Source: Nocardia brasiliensis IFM 10847 (GTDB taxonomy: Bacteria > Actinomycetota > Actinomycetes > Mycobacteriales > Mycobacteriaceae). From it: a stretch of 52,684 bases of DNA. Shown here piece after piece: positions 7,317 through 17,793 of this stretch. The stretch's first letter is position 1. Every line of letters starts with the position of its first letter. Under the pieces are notes generated by a model. It was not told the DNA's origin, did no database searches, and saw only the letters and a list, made by a program, of their open reading frames with translations. The stretch is taken from positions 1 to 52,684 of the forward strand of contig NZ_BAUA01000052.1 of NCBI RefSeq assembly GCF_000710915.1, read 5' to 3'. The position numbers and the translations under genes are program-made.

Positions 7317-9386
7317 TCACGGCACGTTGCGGGCGAGTTCGTCGAGCCAGGCCGCGGCCGACGCGTCGCTGGGCGCGCGCCAATCGCCGCGCGGTGAGAG
7401 CGAGCCGCCGGAACCGACCTTCGGCGCGTTGGGCAGGGTCGAGCGTTTGAACTGGCTGGTCTGCACGAATCGGCGCAGGAACTCGGCGAGCCAGTGCTTC
7501 ACGGTGGGCAGGTCGTAGGCGTTGCGCTGCTCGACGGGAACCAGATCGGGCCAGCTGCCTCGACTCGGATCCGACCACGCGTGCCTGGCCAGGTAGGCGA
7601 TGCGGCTCGGCCGATAACCGAAGCGCAGCAGGTAATAGAGGTGGAAGTCCTGCAACTCGTACGGCCCGACGGTGGCCTCGGAGCTCTGGCTCGGCGCCGT
7701 GCTGTCGCCGGCGTGCGGGGCGCCGGTGTCGGGCACCAACTCCGGTGAGATCTCGGTCCGCAGAATGGATCCGAGCACCTCGCCCGCGGCGGGCCCGAAC
7801 TCGCCGGTGTCCACCGACCACGCGATCAGGTATTTGATCAGCGTTTTCGGCACCGAGGCGTTCACGCTGTAGTGCGCCATGTGGTCGCCGACGCCGAAAG
7901 TGCACCAGCCGAGGGCGAGTTCGCTCAGATCACCGGTGCCGAGCACCAGTGCGCCGTGCTGGTTCGCCAGCCGGAACAGGTGTGAGGTGCGCTCGCCCGC
8001 CTGCACGTTCTCATAGGTGACGTCGTACTGCGGCACCCCGTCCGCGGCCGGGTGCCCGAGGTCGCGCAGCATCTGCGTGGCCGAGGGCCGGATGTCGATT
8101 TCGCGCGCGGTGACCCCGAGCGCGTCCATCAGGCGGTGCGCGTCGGTGCGGGTCCGGGTGCTCGTCGCGAAGCCGGGCATGGTGTAGGCCAGTACATTCG
8201 CCCGGGGCAGGCCGAGCCGGTCCATGGTCTTCGCCGCGACGATGAGCGCCAGCGTGGAGTCCAGCCCGCCGGACACGCCGATCACCACGCGCTCTGTTCC
8301 GGTGGCGCGCAGCCGGGTGCTCAGTCCCGCCACCTGGATCTGGTGTACCTCGGCGCAGCGTTCGTTGCGCACCGCTGGATCGGCGGGAACATAAGGGAAG
8401 CGCTCGATTTCACGGCGCAGCGGCACGGCCGCGCGCGGGATCGGCAGGGTCACGTCGATGCGCCGCAGCCGCGCCAGCCGCTCCCGGTGATCGTGCACAT
8501 TGTCGGCAAAACTGGTGGTGCGCAACCGATCAGCGGCCAGCCGTCGCAGATCGAGATCGGCGGTGACCAGCTGCGGCCGGTCGGCGAAGCGCGCACCCTC
8601 GGCGAGCAGGTCGCCGTTCTCGCATACCAGGGCTTGCCCGTCCCAGGCCAGATCCGTCGTCGATTCGCCCTGTCCCGCAGCCGAATACAGGTAGGCGGCC
8701 AGGTAGCGCGCGGAATGCGAAGTGCAGAGCGCACGTCGGTAATCGGCCTTACCGATGACGATATTGCTCGCGGACAGATTGACCAGCACGGTCGCGCCTG
8801 CCAATGCGGCATAACCGCTGGGCGGCAACGGAACCCAGCCGTCTTCGCAGATCTCGAGATGAAAAACGAAACCCGCGAGATTGTTCGCCGTGAACAACAG
8901 ATCCGCGCCGAACGGCACCCGCTGACCGGCGATGGTGAGGTGCGTGTCGAGATTTTCCCGGGCCGCGGCGAATTGCCGCTTCTCGTAGAACTCCCGGTAA
9001 TTCGGCAGATAGCTCTTCGGCACCGCGCCGAGTACCGCGCCCGCGCATATCGCGATCGCGCAATTGAACAGCCGCCCCTGGCTGCGCACCGGCGCGCCGA
9101 CCACGAGCACGGTGTCCAGGTGCGCGGACGCGGCCACCACCTCGCCCAGGGCCGCCTGCACCGCGTCGTCCAGCGCGTCCTGGTGGAACAGGTCGTCCGC
9201 GGTGTAGCAGGACAGCCCCAGCTCAGGAAATACGGTCAGCACCGCGCCGTCGGCCGCGGCCTGCTCGGCCAGTCGCAGGGTCTGCGCCACGTTCTGCGCC
9301 GGATCGGCGACCCGCACCGTCGGCACGGCCACCGCCACCCGGGCGAAGTCGTGCCGGTAGAGCGAATCGAAGGGCAGGTCGTGCAC
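7317..9386 (-). CDS. nadE: Glutamine-dependent NAD(+) synthetase
   Basis: Last step of NAD synthesis: amidates deamido-NAD with ammonia from glutamine. The 689-residue length matches the long two-domain actinobacterial form. The N-terminal nitrilase-type glutaminase (about 1-290) shows [17 protein letters not shown] with the catalytic Glu, a central Lys region ([10 protein letters not shown]), and the nucleophile Cys in HLEICEDGW. The C-terminal synthetase has the P-loop-like [14 protein letters not shown], then [15 protein letters not shown]. It begins at a GTG (9386) in the divergent region shared with a small unknown gene. It is essential in mycobacteria and appears monocistronic here. Confidence 0.96.
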   Translation of the reverse strand: MHDLPFDSLYRHDFARVAVAVPTVRVADPAQNVAQTLRLAEQAAADGAVLTVFPELGLSCYTADDLFHQDALDDAVQAALGEVVAASAHLDTVLVVGAPVRSQGRLFNCAIAICAGAVLGAVPKSYLPNYREFYEKRQFAAARENLDTHLTIAGQRVPFGADLLFTANNLAGFVFHLEICEDGWVPLPPSGYAALAGATVLVNLSASNIVIGKADYRRALCTSHSARYLAAYLYSAAGQGESTTDLAWDGQALVCENGDLLAEGARFADRPQLVTADLDLRRLAADRLRTTSFADNVHDHRERLARLRRIDVTLPIPRAAVPLRREIERFPYVPADPAVRNERCAEVHQIQVAGLSTRLRATGTERVVIGVSGGLDSTLALIVAAKTMDRLGLPRANVLAYTMPGFATSTRTRTDAHRLMDALGVTAREIDIRPSATQMLRDLGHPAADGVPQYDVTYENVQAGERTSHLFRLANQHGALVLGTGDLSELALGWCTFGVGDHMAHYSVNASVPKTLIKYLIAWSVDTGEFGPAAGEVLGSILRTEISPELVPDTGAPHAGDSTAPSQSSEATVGPYELQDFHLYYLLRFGYRPSRIAYLARHAWSDPSRGSWPDLVPVEQRNAYDLPTVKHWLAEFLRRFVQTSQFKRSTLPNAPKVGSGGSLSPRGDWRAPSDASAAAWLDELARNVP

Positions 9387-9409
9387 GGCCGTCCCCCTTA
9401 GCGGAGAAT

Positions 9410-9473
9410 ATCGAAAATGATCATGATTCCCTTCTGCAATCTACGCTGCCCCGCGGCCCGCTAAGCTATAGCA
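9410..9473 (+). promoter_or_regulatory. Divergent nadE/unknown region with a Fur-family-like site
   Basis: GAAAATGATCATGATT (about 9413-9428) has an ATGATCAT core and resembles Fur/Zur-type sites such as GAAAATGAT-containing boxes, but symmetry is imperfect. TAAGCT at 9462-9467 is placed like a -10 for a leaderless transcript starting at ATG 9474; no ribosome binding site is seen there. Confidence 0.3.
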
Positions 9474-11608
<2,135 letters not shown>

Positions 11609-11638
11609 GTCCTGCCTCCCGGCAACACCTGCAGAAAA

Positions 11639-11676
11639 CCGAAAGCCGGTCCACCCTCGGGTGGGCCGGCTTTCGG
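11639..11676 (+). terminator. Strong intrinsic terminator after groEL
   Basis: CCGAAAGCCGG at 11639-11649 pairs with CCGGCTTTCGG at 11666-11676, with TCCACC pairing GGTGGG inside and a CTCG loop: a 17-bp stem with one G-T pair, 31 bases after the stop codon. Confidence 0.9.
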
Positions 11677-11717
11677 CTTGTCGCGGCGTCCCTTCCGCTT
11701 ACTCCGCGACTTACTAT

Positions 11718-11736
11718 ACAGGTAAGCCTAACCTTA
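11718..11736. promoter_or_regulatory. Orphan DtxR/IdeR iron box
   Basis: ACAGGTAAGCCTAACCTTA matches the iron-box consensus TTAGGTTAGGCTAACCTAA at 14 of 19 positions, including the core AGGT..GCCTAACCT-type arms. It sits between the groEL terminator and the 3' end of a minus-strand gene. No intact gene starts beside it in either direction, so it looks like the leftover operator of a lost iron-regulated gene. Confidence 0.6.
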
Positions 11737-12591
11737 ATTCCAGTCGGGTGTAACTACAGGGTCGGATTCCGGCTACCGCGAGCACGGCGAACGGCTCCGG
11801 CGTGCCCGGACCCAACGGGCCGCCCTTGTCGAATTGTGAGGAGACGGCCAGGATTCGGTCGTCCACCCGCACCAATGTGGTTGGCAGGGCCAGGGATTCG
11901 TCGGTGAACCGCGCGTCCAGGGTGGCGGTGGTCCCGTCGTCGGCGAGCGTCCAGCGCGAGATCGTCGCGGCCGTGTTCTGCACCGCCCACAGGGTGTGGT
12001 CGTGCAGGTCCAGCCCGTCGCCGAGGTCAGCTCGCTGCCGCGCAGCGCGACCTTGCGGATCTGGCCGATTGCGTTGGGGGTGAGGTCGATTCGGAACAAC
12101 TCGCCCACGTGCATGTCGACGGCCAGTAGATAGCGACCGGCGGGGTCGGCCACGGTGCCGTTCAGGGTGAAATCGCTCGGAGCGTGCGGCGCCATCGCCG
12201 AGTTCAGGTCGAAGTGTGTGGTCAGTTCGGCCCGTCCGCCGTGCGCGGCGGTCGCGCTGACCTGATCGGCGGTCACGCGATAGATCACGCCGCGACTGGA
12301 ATCGGTCAGATAGGCCGTGCCGTCCGGCGTGACGGCGAGGTCGTTGACGAATCTCGGCGCGGTGCCGGCGACGTCGAGGCGGGCGAGCGGCGCGCGAGTC
12401 GCGGTGTCGTACACGGTGACTCCGTCGGTCGAGTCCGTCACCCACAGGCGCCCCGCCTGGTCGACTTTCAGGCCGTTGGCGGTTTTACGGCCGTCGGCTC
12501 CCTCGGGGAGGAAGACCTCGGCGGTCGCGGTGCCGGGGGTGGCCCGGTAGATCGCGCCGCGGTGATGCGGGATGCCGACGCCCGTGCGGTT

Positions 12592-12720
12592 CGGGTCGAG
12601 CGTGCTGTCGCCGCCGGTTTCACCGACACCGAACGCGCCGCTCTGCAAGACCTGCTGACCCGCTGTGCCGACCTGTTCGACTCGGTCCGGCCCGAAACCT
12701 GGGCCGCCCCAAAGGGTTGA
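12592..12720 (+). pseudogene. Possible MarR-family C-terminal remnant
   Basis: A plus-strand stretch encodes VERAVAAGFTDTERAALQDL followed by LTRCADLFDSVRPE and a stop at 12720. The GFTDTERAALQDLLTR pattern resembles the last helices of MarR regulators (LTxxERxxLxxLLxR). No upstream winged-helix part remains in frame, because the preceding bases encode the propeller gene on the opposite strand. Probably the scar of a rearrangement; similarity judged by eye only. Confidence 0.35.
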
Positions 12721-13167
12721 CCGGTCGGCGCTTGTCCGGGCCGCCGGAGAGTCGAACGCCGGGTTGGTGGGGATCGCTTGTCGCTCTTGGCGTTCGGTCA
12801 ATTCGGAGCGTATTCGCAGATGGGATGAATCCGGCAAAACCAGCGGACCAGTTCGCTTTATGAATAATTCTATCAATTCCCGTCAAAATCGTCCGCGCGT
12901 GCTGTGACCGAACTGTTAGAACCGTTTCGGCAAACATTCAGTGACAAGGCAGCTGTCCGCAATCCGCAGAAGTATCGGATGGTCTGAAAAACTGTTGTCC
13001 GTGCTCGGAAGGATTCCGTTAAGAGCTGCTCGTCCCGGTTTTCATAGGACGACATTGTGCGCGCAACGAACCTGCCAACTCTGGGCAAACGCCCGGTCAG
13101 GCCATGGTTGAAACGAACAGCCCGATCCATGTCGAGCGCTTCTGGCGCTTCTGTATTGTCTGCCCCA
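12721..13167. other. Lower-GC intergenic stretch
   Basis: From about 12790 to 13070 the sequence is visibly less GC-rich than its surroundings, with runs such as TTTATGAATAATTC and TGAAAAACTG. No open frame here has a plausible product and no repeat or mobile-element end was recognised. It separates the decayed propeller gene from an intact TetR gene and may be residual foreign DNA or a regulatory region. Confidence 0.45.
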
Positions 13168-13800
13168 ATGTCACAGGATGCGAATACGGGTCGAATGTAT
13201 GCCGGGCAACCCGTCGAGGACCGGCAACGTCAGCGGCGTGCGCGTTTTCTGGAATCAGGCCTGACGGTCTTCGCGCGCGACGGCTACGCCAATAGTTCGG
13301 TCGGCGCCATCTGTAAGGACGCCGGACTCTCCTCACGACAGTTCTACGAGGAGTTCACCGGCCGCGAGTCCTTACTACTAGAGCTCTATGAGCAGATCGA
13401 CCGCGAATCGCGCGACGCGGTCGCCAAGGCGCTGGAGGCGAAGACCGACGCGAGCGTGCTCGAGATCATCGACGCGTCCGTGCGCGCCTACGTCGAATCC
13501 ATCGGCGCCGATCCACGCAAGGCCCGCGTCGCCTTGGTCGAGGTGGTCGGGGCGGGCCCCAAGGTGGAGAAGTTCCGGCTGGAACTGCGCCGGGTCTGGG
13601 GCTCGCTGCTGGCCGGCGCCGCGGAGGACGCGGCCCTGCAGGGCGAGATCCCGACCGGCGACTACGAGATGCGCGTGCTGGCGGTGATCGGCGCGGTCAA
13701 CTACGTGGTGGATTCGTGGAGCGGTTCGGATCCGCGCCCGCCGCTCGACGACGTGATCAGGGTGCTGAGCAGGGTGATCATGGGAGCCGTGCGGGCTTGA
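13168..13800 (+). CDS. TetR/AcrR family transcriptional regulator
   Basis: A 210-residue repressor-type protein. The N-terminal TetR HTH is clear: RQRRARFLESGLTVFARDGYANSSVGAICKDAGLSSRQFYEEFTGRESLL (about residues 20-70). A helical ligand-binding domain follows. The start is uncertain: ATG 13168 gives MSQDANTG, and in-frame starts at 13130 and 13195 exist. None has a clear Shine-Dalgarno; a TATTGT hexamer about 10 bases before 13168 would allow a nearly leaderless mRNA. The next gene, an alpha/beta hydrolase, begins 29 bases downstream on the same strand, so it is the likely partner. Confidence 0.88.
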   Translation: MSQDANTGRMYAGQPVEDRQRQRRARFLESGLTVFARDGYANSSVGAICKDAGLSSRQFYEEFTGRESLLLELYEQIDRESRDAVAKALEAKTDASVLEIIDASVRAYVESIGADPRKARVALVEVVGAGPKVEKFRLELRRVWGSLLAGAAEDAALQGEIPTGDYEMRVLAVIGAVNYVVDSWSGSDPRPPLDDVIRVLSRVIMGAVRA

Positions 13801-13829
13801 GCCGGTCGCGGCGCGGTAGCGTGCCGGGC

Positions 13830-14690
13830 ATGGAAACGGTCCCGATCCAGATGCCGGACGGCAGCACGGTGCCGATCCGGCTGATTCCGGCCTCGGGGGC
13901 GCACCGGCACCCGGTCACGCCGGACGCCCCGCGTCCAGTGCTGGTGGTCGTGCCCGGCCTCGGGGTGCCCGGCGAGTACTACGACGGTTTCGCCCTCGGT
14001 CTGTCCAGGCGCGGTTTCGACGTGGCCATCGGCGAGTTGCGCGGCAACGGCGCGAGCACGCCGAAGCCGAGCGCCGCGAGCACCTACGGCTACCACGAAC
14101 TGGTCTCGGTCGACTTCCCGGCGATCTTCCAGGTGGTGCGCGACCGGTTCCCGGCAAGCACGCCGTACCTGCTCGGGCACAGTATGGGTGGTCAGCTCGC
14201 CGTGCTGTACGCCGCGCGGATTCGCGGGCGGCTCGGCGGGCTGATTCTGATCGCCTCCGGTACGCCGTATCACCGCGGCTACCGGGGACTTTCGGGTCCG
14301 GGCATGCTCGTCGGCACCGCGGCGGTCTCGTTGACGGCGAACCTGGCGGGCTTCTGGCCGGGCGATCGGATCTCGATGGGGTTCGGCAGGCAGTCCAAGG
14401 TGTTGATCTCGGACTGGGCCCGGCTCGCCCGCACCGGCCGGTTCGTGCCGGTCGGGGCCGATATCGACTACGAGGAGCGGATCGCCCGGCTGAAGCTGCC
14501 GGTGCTCTCGATCACCATGACCGGCGACGAACTCACCCCGCCGGGCTCGGCCGAGCATTTGCTGGCGAAGCTGCCCAAAGCCGACGTGACGACCTGGCGC
14601 GCCCCGGAACCGTTGGGGCACAACGGCTGGATCCGCGATTACACCGGCACGGTCGATCAGATCGAGAAGTGGTTGCGCGATCGTCAGTGA
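13830..14690 (+). CDS. Alpha/beta hydrolase
   Basis: A 286-residue soluble hydrolase of the alpha/beta fold. The nucleophile elbow is LLGHSMGGQLAVL with Ser118. An oxyanion-type segment precedes it (VVVPGLGVPGEYYDGFALGLSRRGFDVAIGELRGNG), and the catalytic His is probably in PLGHNGWIRDY near the C-terminus. The acid is likely Asp in ITMTGDELTPP. No signal peptide is seen, so it acts in the cytoplasm; the substrate is unknown. ATG 13830 follows the TetR stop by 29 bases, giving a two-gene unit. Its 3' end overlaps the convergent TetR gene by seven bases. Confidence 0.88.
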   Translation: METVPIQMPDGSTVPIRLIPASGAHRHPVTPDAPRPVLVVVPGLGVPGEYYDGFALGLSRRGFDVAIGELRGNGASTPKPSAASTYGYHELVSVDFPAIFQVVRDRFPASTPYLLGHSMGGQLAVLYAARIRGRLGGLILIASGTPYHRGYRGLSGPGMLVGTAAVSLTANLAGFWPGDRISMGFGRQSKVLISDWARLARTGRFVPVGADIDYEERIARLKLPVLSITMTGDELTPPGSAEHLLAKLPKADVTTWRAPEPLGHNGWIRDYTGTVDQIEKWLRDRQ

Positions 14691-15319
14691 TGTCTGCGCG
14701 GTGTCTCGACGTACCGGGCGAACCCGTCGAGCATTGCGTCGACTCCGATATCGAAGTGGTCGGCCGGTGAAATGTCCTCGGCCGCGTCGGGTTCCGCGCG
14801 CACCGCGGCGACGGTGTAGCTGAGCAGGTGGCCGAGCACGTACTCGCGCAGGCACATGGTCAGCTGCTCGGCGACGCTCGCCGGGAACCCCGCGCCCTGC
14901 AGGTGTTCCACCAGCCAGCTGCCGGTCTCCAGTGCGGACTCGCTGCGCACCGGCCGAGTCGCGAAGACCGGCACCGCATTCGGATGCCGGCGCAGCGTGG
15001 AGCGCAACCGGTGGGTGTAGGCGCGCATGAGCTCGCGCCAAGGTTCCTGCCAGGGCAGTGAGGCCATGTCCAGCTCGTTGAACATGGTCGCGGCGACGGC
15101 GTCGAACAGGTCCTGTTGATCGGTGAAGTGCCGGTAGGCCGCCATCGGGTCGGCGCCGAGCGCGGCGCCGAGTTTGCGCATGGAGAAGCCGTCGACACCG
15201 GTCTCGTCGATGAGTCGCAGCGCGACCACGGCGATGTGGTCGCGGTTCAACGCGACCCGCCGCGTCGGCGCGGCGCGGCGTATCGGCTTTCCGGCGGCGT
15301 TCTCGCCCTGCACGACCAC
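14684..15319 (-). CDS. TetR family regulator with TetR-class C-terminal domain
   Basis: A 211-residue regulator. The HTH is LNRDHIAVVALRLIDETGVDGFSMRKLGAALGADPMAAYRHFTDQQDLF (about 24-72), the form seen in tetracycline-repressor-like proteins. The C-terminal half is the matching helical ligand domain (WRELMRAYTHRLRSTLRRHPNAVPVFATRPV). It starts at ATG 15319. Two palindromes of the CTAC-N3-GTAG type lie 16-50 bases upstream, so autoregulation is likely. The upstream gene on the same strand is an S9 peptidase ending 70 bases away; the downstream hydrolase is convergent. Confidence 0.9.
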   Translation of the reverse strand: MVVQGENAAGKPIRRAAPTRRVALNRDHIAVVALRLIDETGVDGFSMRKLGAALGADPMAAYRHFTDQQDLFDAVAATMFNELDMASLPWQEPWRELMRAYTHRLRSTLRRHPNAVPVFATRPVRSESALETGSWLVEHLQGAGFPASVAEQLTMCLREYVLGHLLSYTVAAVRAEPDAAEDISPADHFDIGVDAMLDGFARYVETPRRHH

Positions 15320-15334
15320 TCCTCCCGAGCCGGG

Positions 15335-15368
15335 TCTACGGCGTAGACGACTCTCCTACACCGTAGGC
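15335..15368. promoter_or_regulatory. Paired operator for the adjacent TetR gene
   Basis: GTCTAC-GGC-GTAGAC (15335-15349) and CCTAC-ACC-GTAGG (15356-15368) are both perfect inverted repeats with the same CTAC-N3-GTAG core. Their centres are 20 bases apart, just upstream of the TetR start at 15319. Spacing of about two DNA turns suits two dimers on one face. Confidence 0.6.
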
Positions 15369-15388
15369 CCCGGCCGCCGAATCGGCCG

Positions 15389-17446
15389 CTATTTGCCGCG
15401 CTCGATCAGCATCTGCGTGAAGAACTCGTAGATCAGGCCCGCTTGGAAGGCGGACTGCTTGTTGTCCGCCGCGCCGCCGTGGCCGCCCTCGATGTTCTCG
15501 TGGTACCAGAATTCGTGCCCCTGCTCCTCGAGCAGCGCGGCCATCTTGCGGGCGTGGCCCGGGTGCACGCGATCGTCGCGGGTGGAGGTGGTGAGCAGGA
15601 TCGGCGGGTAGGCCACGTCGGCGCGGGCGTTCTGGTATGGCGAGTACTTGCTGATGTACTCCCATTCCTCGGGCTTGTCCGGGTCGCCGTACTCGGCGAT
15701 CCAGGAGGCGCCCGCGAGCAGCAGGTGGTAGCGCTTCATGTCCAGCAGCGGCACCTGGCACACGATCGCGCCGAACAGCTCCGGATAGCGGGTGAGCATC
15801 ACACCCATCAGCAGGCCGCCGTTGCTGCCGCCCACCGCGCCGAGCTGGTCGGCGGTCGTGATGCCGCGGGCCACAAGGTCTTTCGCGATCGCCGCGAAAT
15901 CCTCGTATACCTTGTGCCGGTTCGCCTTCTGTACCGAGGTGTGCCACTGCGGACCGTATTCGCCGCCGCCGCGGATGTTCGTCATCACCCAGGTGCCGCC
16001 GCGTTCGAGCCAGCCCATACCGGACGCGCCGCTGTAGGCGGGCGTGCGGGAGACCTCGAAGCCGCCGTAGCCGGACATCACCGTGGGGCCGGGCACACCC
16101 TTGCGGTCGCGATGCCGGATCACGAAGTACGGCACCGCGGTGCCGTCCTCGGAGGTCGCGAAGAACTGCTCGGTGTCGATGCCCTCGGCGTCGAAGAAGC
16201 CGGGCTCCTGCTTGAGCTGGATGCTCTGCCCGCCGACCGAACTGGCCAGCAGCGTGGCGGGCGTGGTGAAACCACTGGTGGTGAGCATGAATTCGTCGCC
16301 GCCCTCGAGCGGGTCGAGATTCAGCACGCTGGTCGTCGCCATCGGCGGGGTGTCGGCCAGCGACTCCCGGCGCCAGCCGTCGGCGTCCGGTGTCACCACG
16401 TACAGCTTGGTCTGCACGTCTTCCAGGGTGATCAGCAGCAGGTGGTGCTCGGTCCAGCCGTAGCCGTGCAGCGAGGTGTGCGCGTCCGGGGTGAAGATCA
16501 CCTCGAAATCCCTTGCCCCGGCTAGGAACCGCTCGAAGTCGGTGGCCAGCAGCGCGCCCGCGGGGTAGGTCCGGCCGCCGACCTCCCACGGCGACTTCAA
16601 CCGGACGAGCAGCCAGTCCTTGTACCAGGATTCGCTGGCGTCGGTCGGCGTGTCCAGGTGGGTCAGCGCGCCGTCGGGACCGATCAGGTACACCTCTTCG
16701 TTGAAGAAGTCGGTGGCCCGGCCGACGAAATGCCGTTCGTAGCCGGGGGTCCGGTCGTAGCCCGCCGAGACCGCGACGTCCTCGGCCGCGCCCTCGAAGA
16801 CGGTCTCCGCCGCCGCCAGGTCGGTGCCACGCCGCCAGCGCTTGGCGATGCGCGGATAGCCGGAATCGGTGAGCGAGCCGGGACCGAAATCGGTGCCGAT
16901 GTACACCGAATCCAGATCGATCCAGCGCATCTCGGACTTCGCCTCGGGCAGGAAGAACCCGCCGTCCTCGGGATCGATGAATGCCCTTGTCGCGAGGTCG
17001 AATTCGCGCACCACCTTGGCATCCGCACCGCCCCGGGACAGGCTGATCAGCGCCCGGGACTGTTCGGGCCGCAGCACCGCGGCGCCGCCCCAGACCCAGT
17101 TCTCCGCTTCGGCGGCGGCCAGTGCGTCCAGGTCGATCAGCACGTCCCAGTCCGGCGACTCCTTGGTGTATTCGTCGAACGTCGTGCGCCGCCACAGGCC
17201 GCGCGGATGCTCGGCGTCGCGCCAGAAGTTGTAGAGCCAGCGACCGCGCCGTCCCGGATAGGCGATCTTGGTGTCCGTATCGAGCATGTCCAGGATGCGG
17301 TGCTCGAGTTCGCTGAACCGGTCGGAGGAGGCGAATCGCTCGACGACGACGTCGTTGTGCGCTCGCGCCCAATCGAGGGCCCGCTCGTCGGTCACTTCTT
17401 CGAGCCAGAGGTAGGGATCGGTCACGTTCTGCTCAACGCCGCTCAT
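15389..17446 (-). CDS. Prolyl oligopeptidase family (S9) peptidase
   Basis: A 685-residue serine peptidase of the prolyl oligopeptidase clan, related to M. tuberculosis Rv0457c. The N-terminal part (TDPYLWLEEVTDERALDWAR) leads into a beta-propeller that restricts access. The C-terminal alpha/beta hydrolase domain holds the triad Ser541 (VGGSNGGLLMG), Asp624 (TRDDRVHPGHA) and His656 (EGGHGG). No signal peptide is seen, so it probably works in the cytoplasm on short peptides. ATG 17446 (MSGVEQNVTDPYLW) is chosen over a further in-frame extension because that extension covers the broken AMIN-like gene and lacks family similarity. It is followed by a TetR gene. Confidence 0.95.
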   Translation of the reverse strand: MSGVEQNVTDPYLWLEEVTDERALDWARAHNDVVVERFASSDRFSELEHRILDMLDTDTKIAYPGRRGRWLYNFWRDAEHPRGLWRRTTFDEYTKESPDWDVLIDLDALAAAEAENWVWGGAAVLRPEQSRALISLSRGGADAKVVREFDLATRAFIDPEDGGFFLPEAKSEMRWIDLDSVYIGTDFGPGSLTDSGYPRIAKRWRRGTDLAAAETVFEGAAEDVAVSAGYDRTPGYERHFVGRATDFFNEEVYLIGPDGALTHLDTPTDASESWYKDWLLVRLKSPWEVGGRTYPAGALLATDFERFLAGARDFEVIFTPDAHTSLHGYGWTEHHLLLITLEDVQTKLYVVTPDADGWRRESLADTPPMATTSVLNLDPLEGGDEFMLTTSGFTTPATLLASSVGGQSIQLKQEPGFFDAEGIDTEQFFATSEDGTAVPYFVIRHRDRKGVPGPTVMSGYGGFEVSRTPAYSGASGMGWLERGGTWVMTNIRGGGEYGPQWHTSVQKANRHKVYEDFAAIAKDLVARGITTADQLGAVGGSNGGLLMGVMLTRYPELFGAIVCQVPLLDMKRYHLLLAGASWIAEYGDPDKPEEWEYISKYSPYQNARADVAYPPILLTTSTRDDRVHPGHARKMAALLEEQGHEFWYHENIEGGHGGAADNKQSAFQAGLIYEFFTQMLIERGK

Positions 17447-17487
17447 CCCCACATTGTTGCCGAGCGCCGCGCATCGGCACGTGGGGG

Positions 17488-17775
17488 TTACCACAAGTGT
17501 GCTACGTCGACCACGACGCGCAGCCGCTACCCGGGGCCGTCGAGGGTGCACACCTGCATCGGCAGGCGAGCGCGCACACCCGGGCCGACGGTGGTCCGGG
17601 CCTCGAACGAGCCGGCCCACGCGACCTGGCGGAAGGTGCGGTTACCGGCCAGGTCGATGACCAGCCGGTCGAAACATTCGTGGCGGCCGGCGCGCAGACC
17701 GGCGACCGGCGCGGGTTTGCCGGTGACCGGGGCCGCCGCGGCGCCGGCAGTAGGATCGCAGCTCCGACGCCGGTC
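17488..17775 (-). pseudogene. AMIN-like domain (lipo)protein, degraded
   Basis: On the minus strand one frame reads PVTGKPAPVAGLRAGRHECF and DRLVIDLAGN, then RTFRQVAWAGSFEARTTVG. This is characteristic of the actinobacterial AMIN-like domain proteins, which are usually secreted lipoproteins. The end of the domain, VRARLPMQVCTLDGPG and RLRVVVDVAH, lies in another frame, and a TAG interrupts it after DGPG. One extra G near the GPG codons explains the frame change. The segment between IDLAG and RTFRQ is also shorter than usual, and no start codon or signal peptide remains upstream. At least three lesions make this a pseudogene rather than one sequencing error. Confidence 0.6.
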
Positions 17776-17793
17776 CGATCAGGAGGTTCGCGG

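Larger units (their letters stand above)
11714..12876 (-). pseudogene. SMP-30/NHL-type beta-propeller protein, frameshifted and 5'-altered
   Basis: Repeats of the SMP-30/gluconolactonase-like propeller are visible: GAIYRATPGTATAEVFLP, NGLKVDQAGRLWVTDS, FVNDLAVTPDGTAYLTDSSRGVIYRV, and PAGRYLLAVDMHVGELFRID. The frame then breaks near 12018-12025: one missing G (TCGGC for TCGGGC) would rejoin the rest, GDGLDLHDHTLWAVQNTAATISRW to VLAVAG. The N-terminal third (upstream of about 12600) does not resemble the family. It lacks the secretion signal these proteins usually carry and overlaps a MarR-like tail on the other strand, so the 5' end has probably been replaced. The last 17 codons read through the iron box. 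The original substrate is unknown. Confidence 0.6.
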
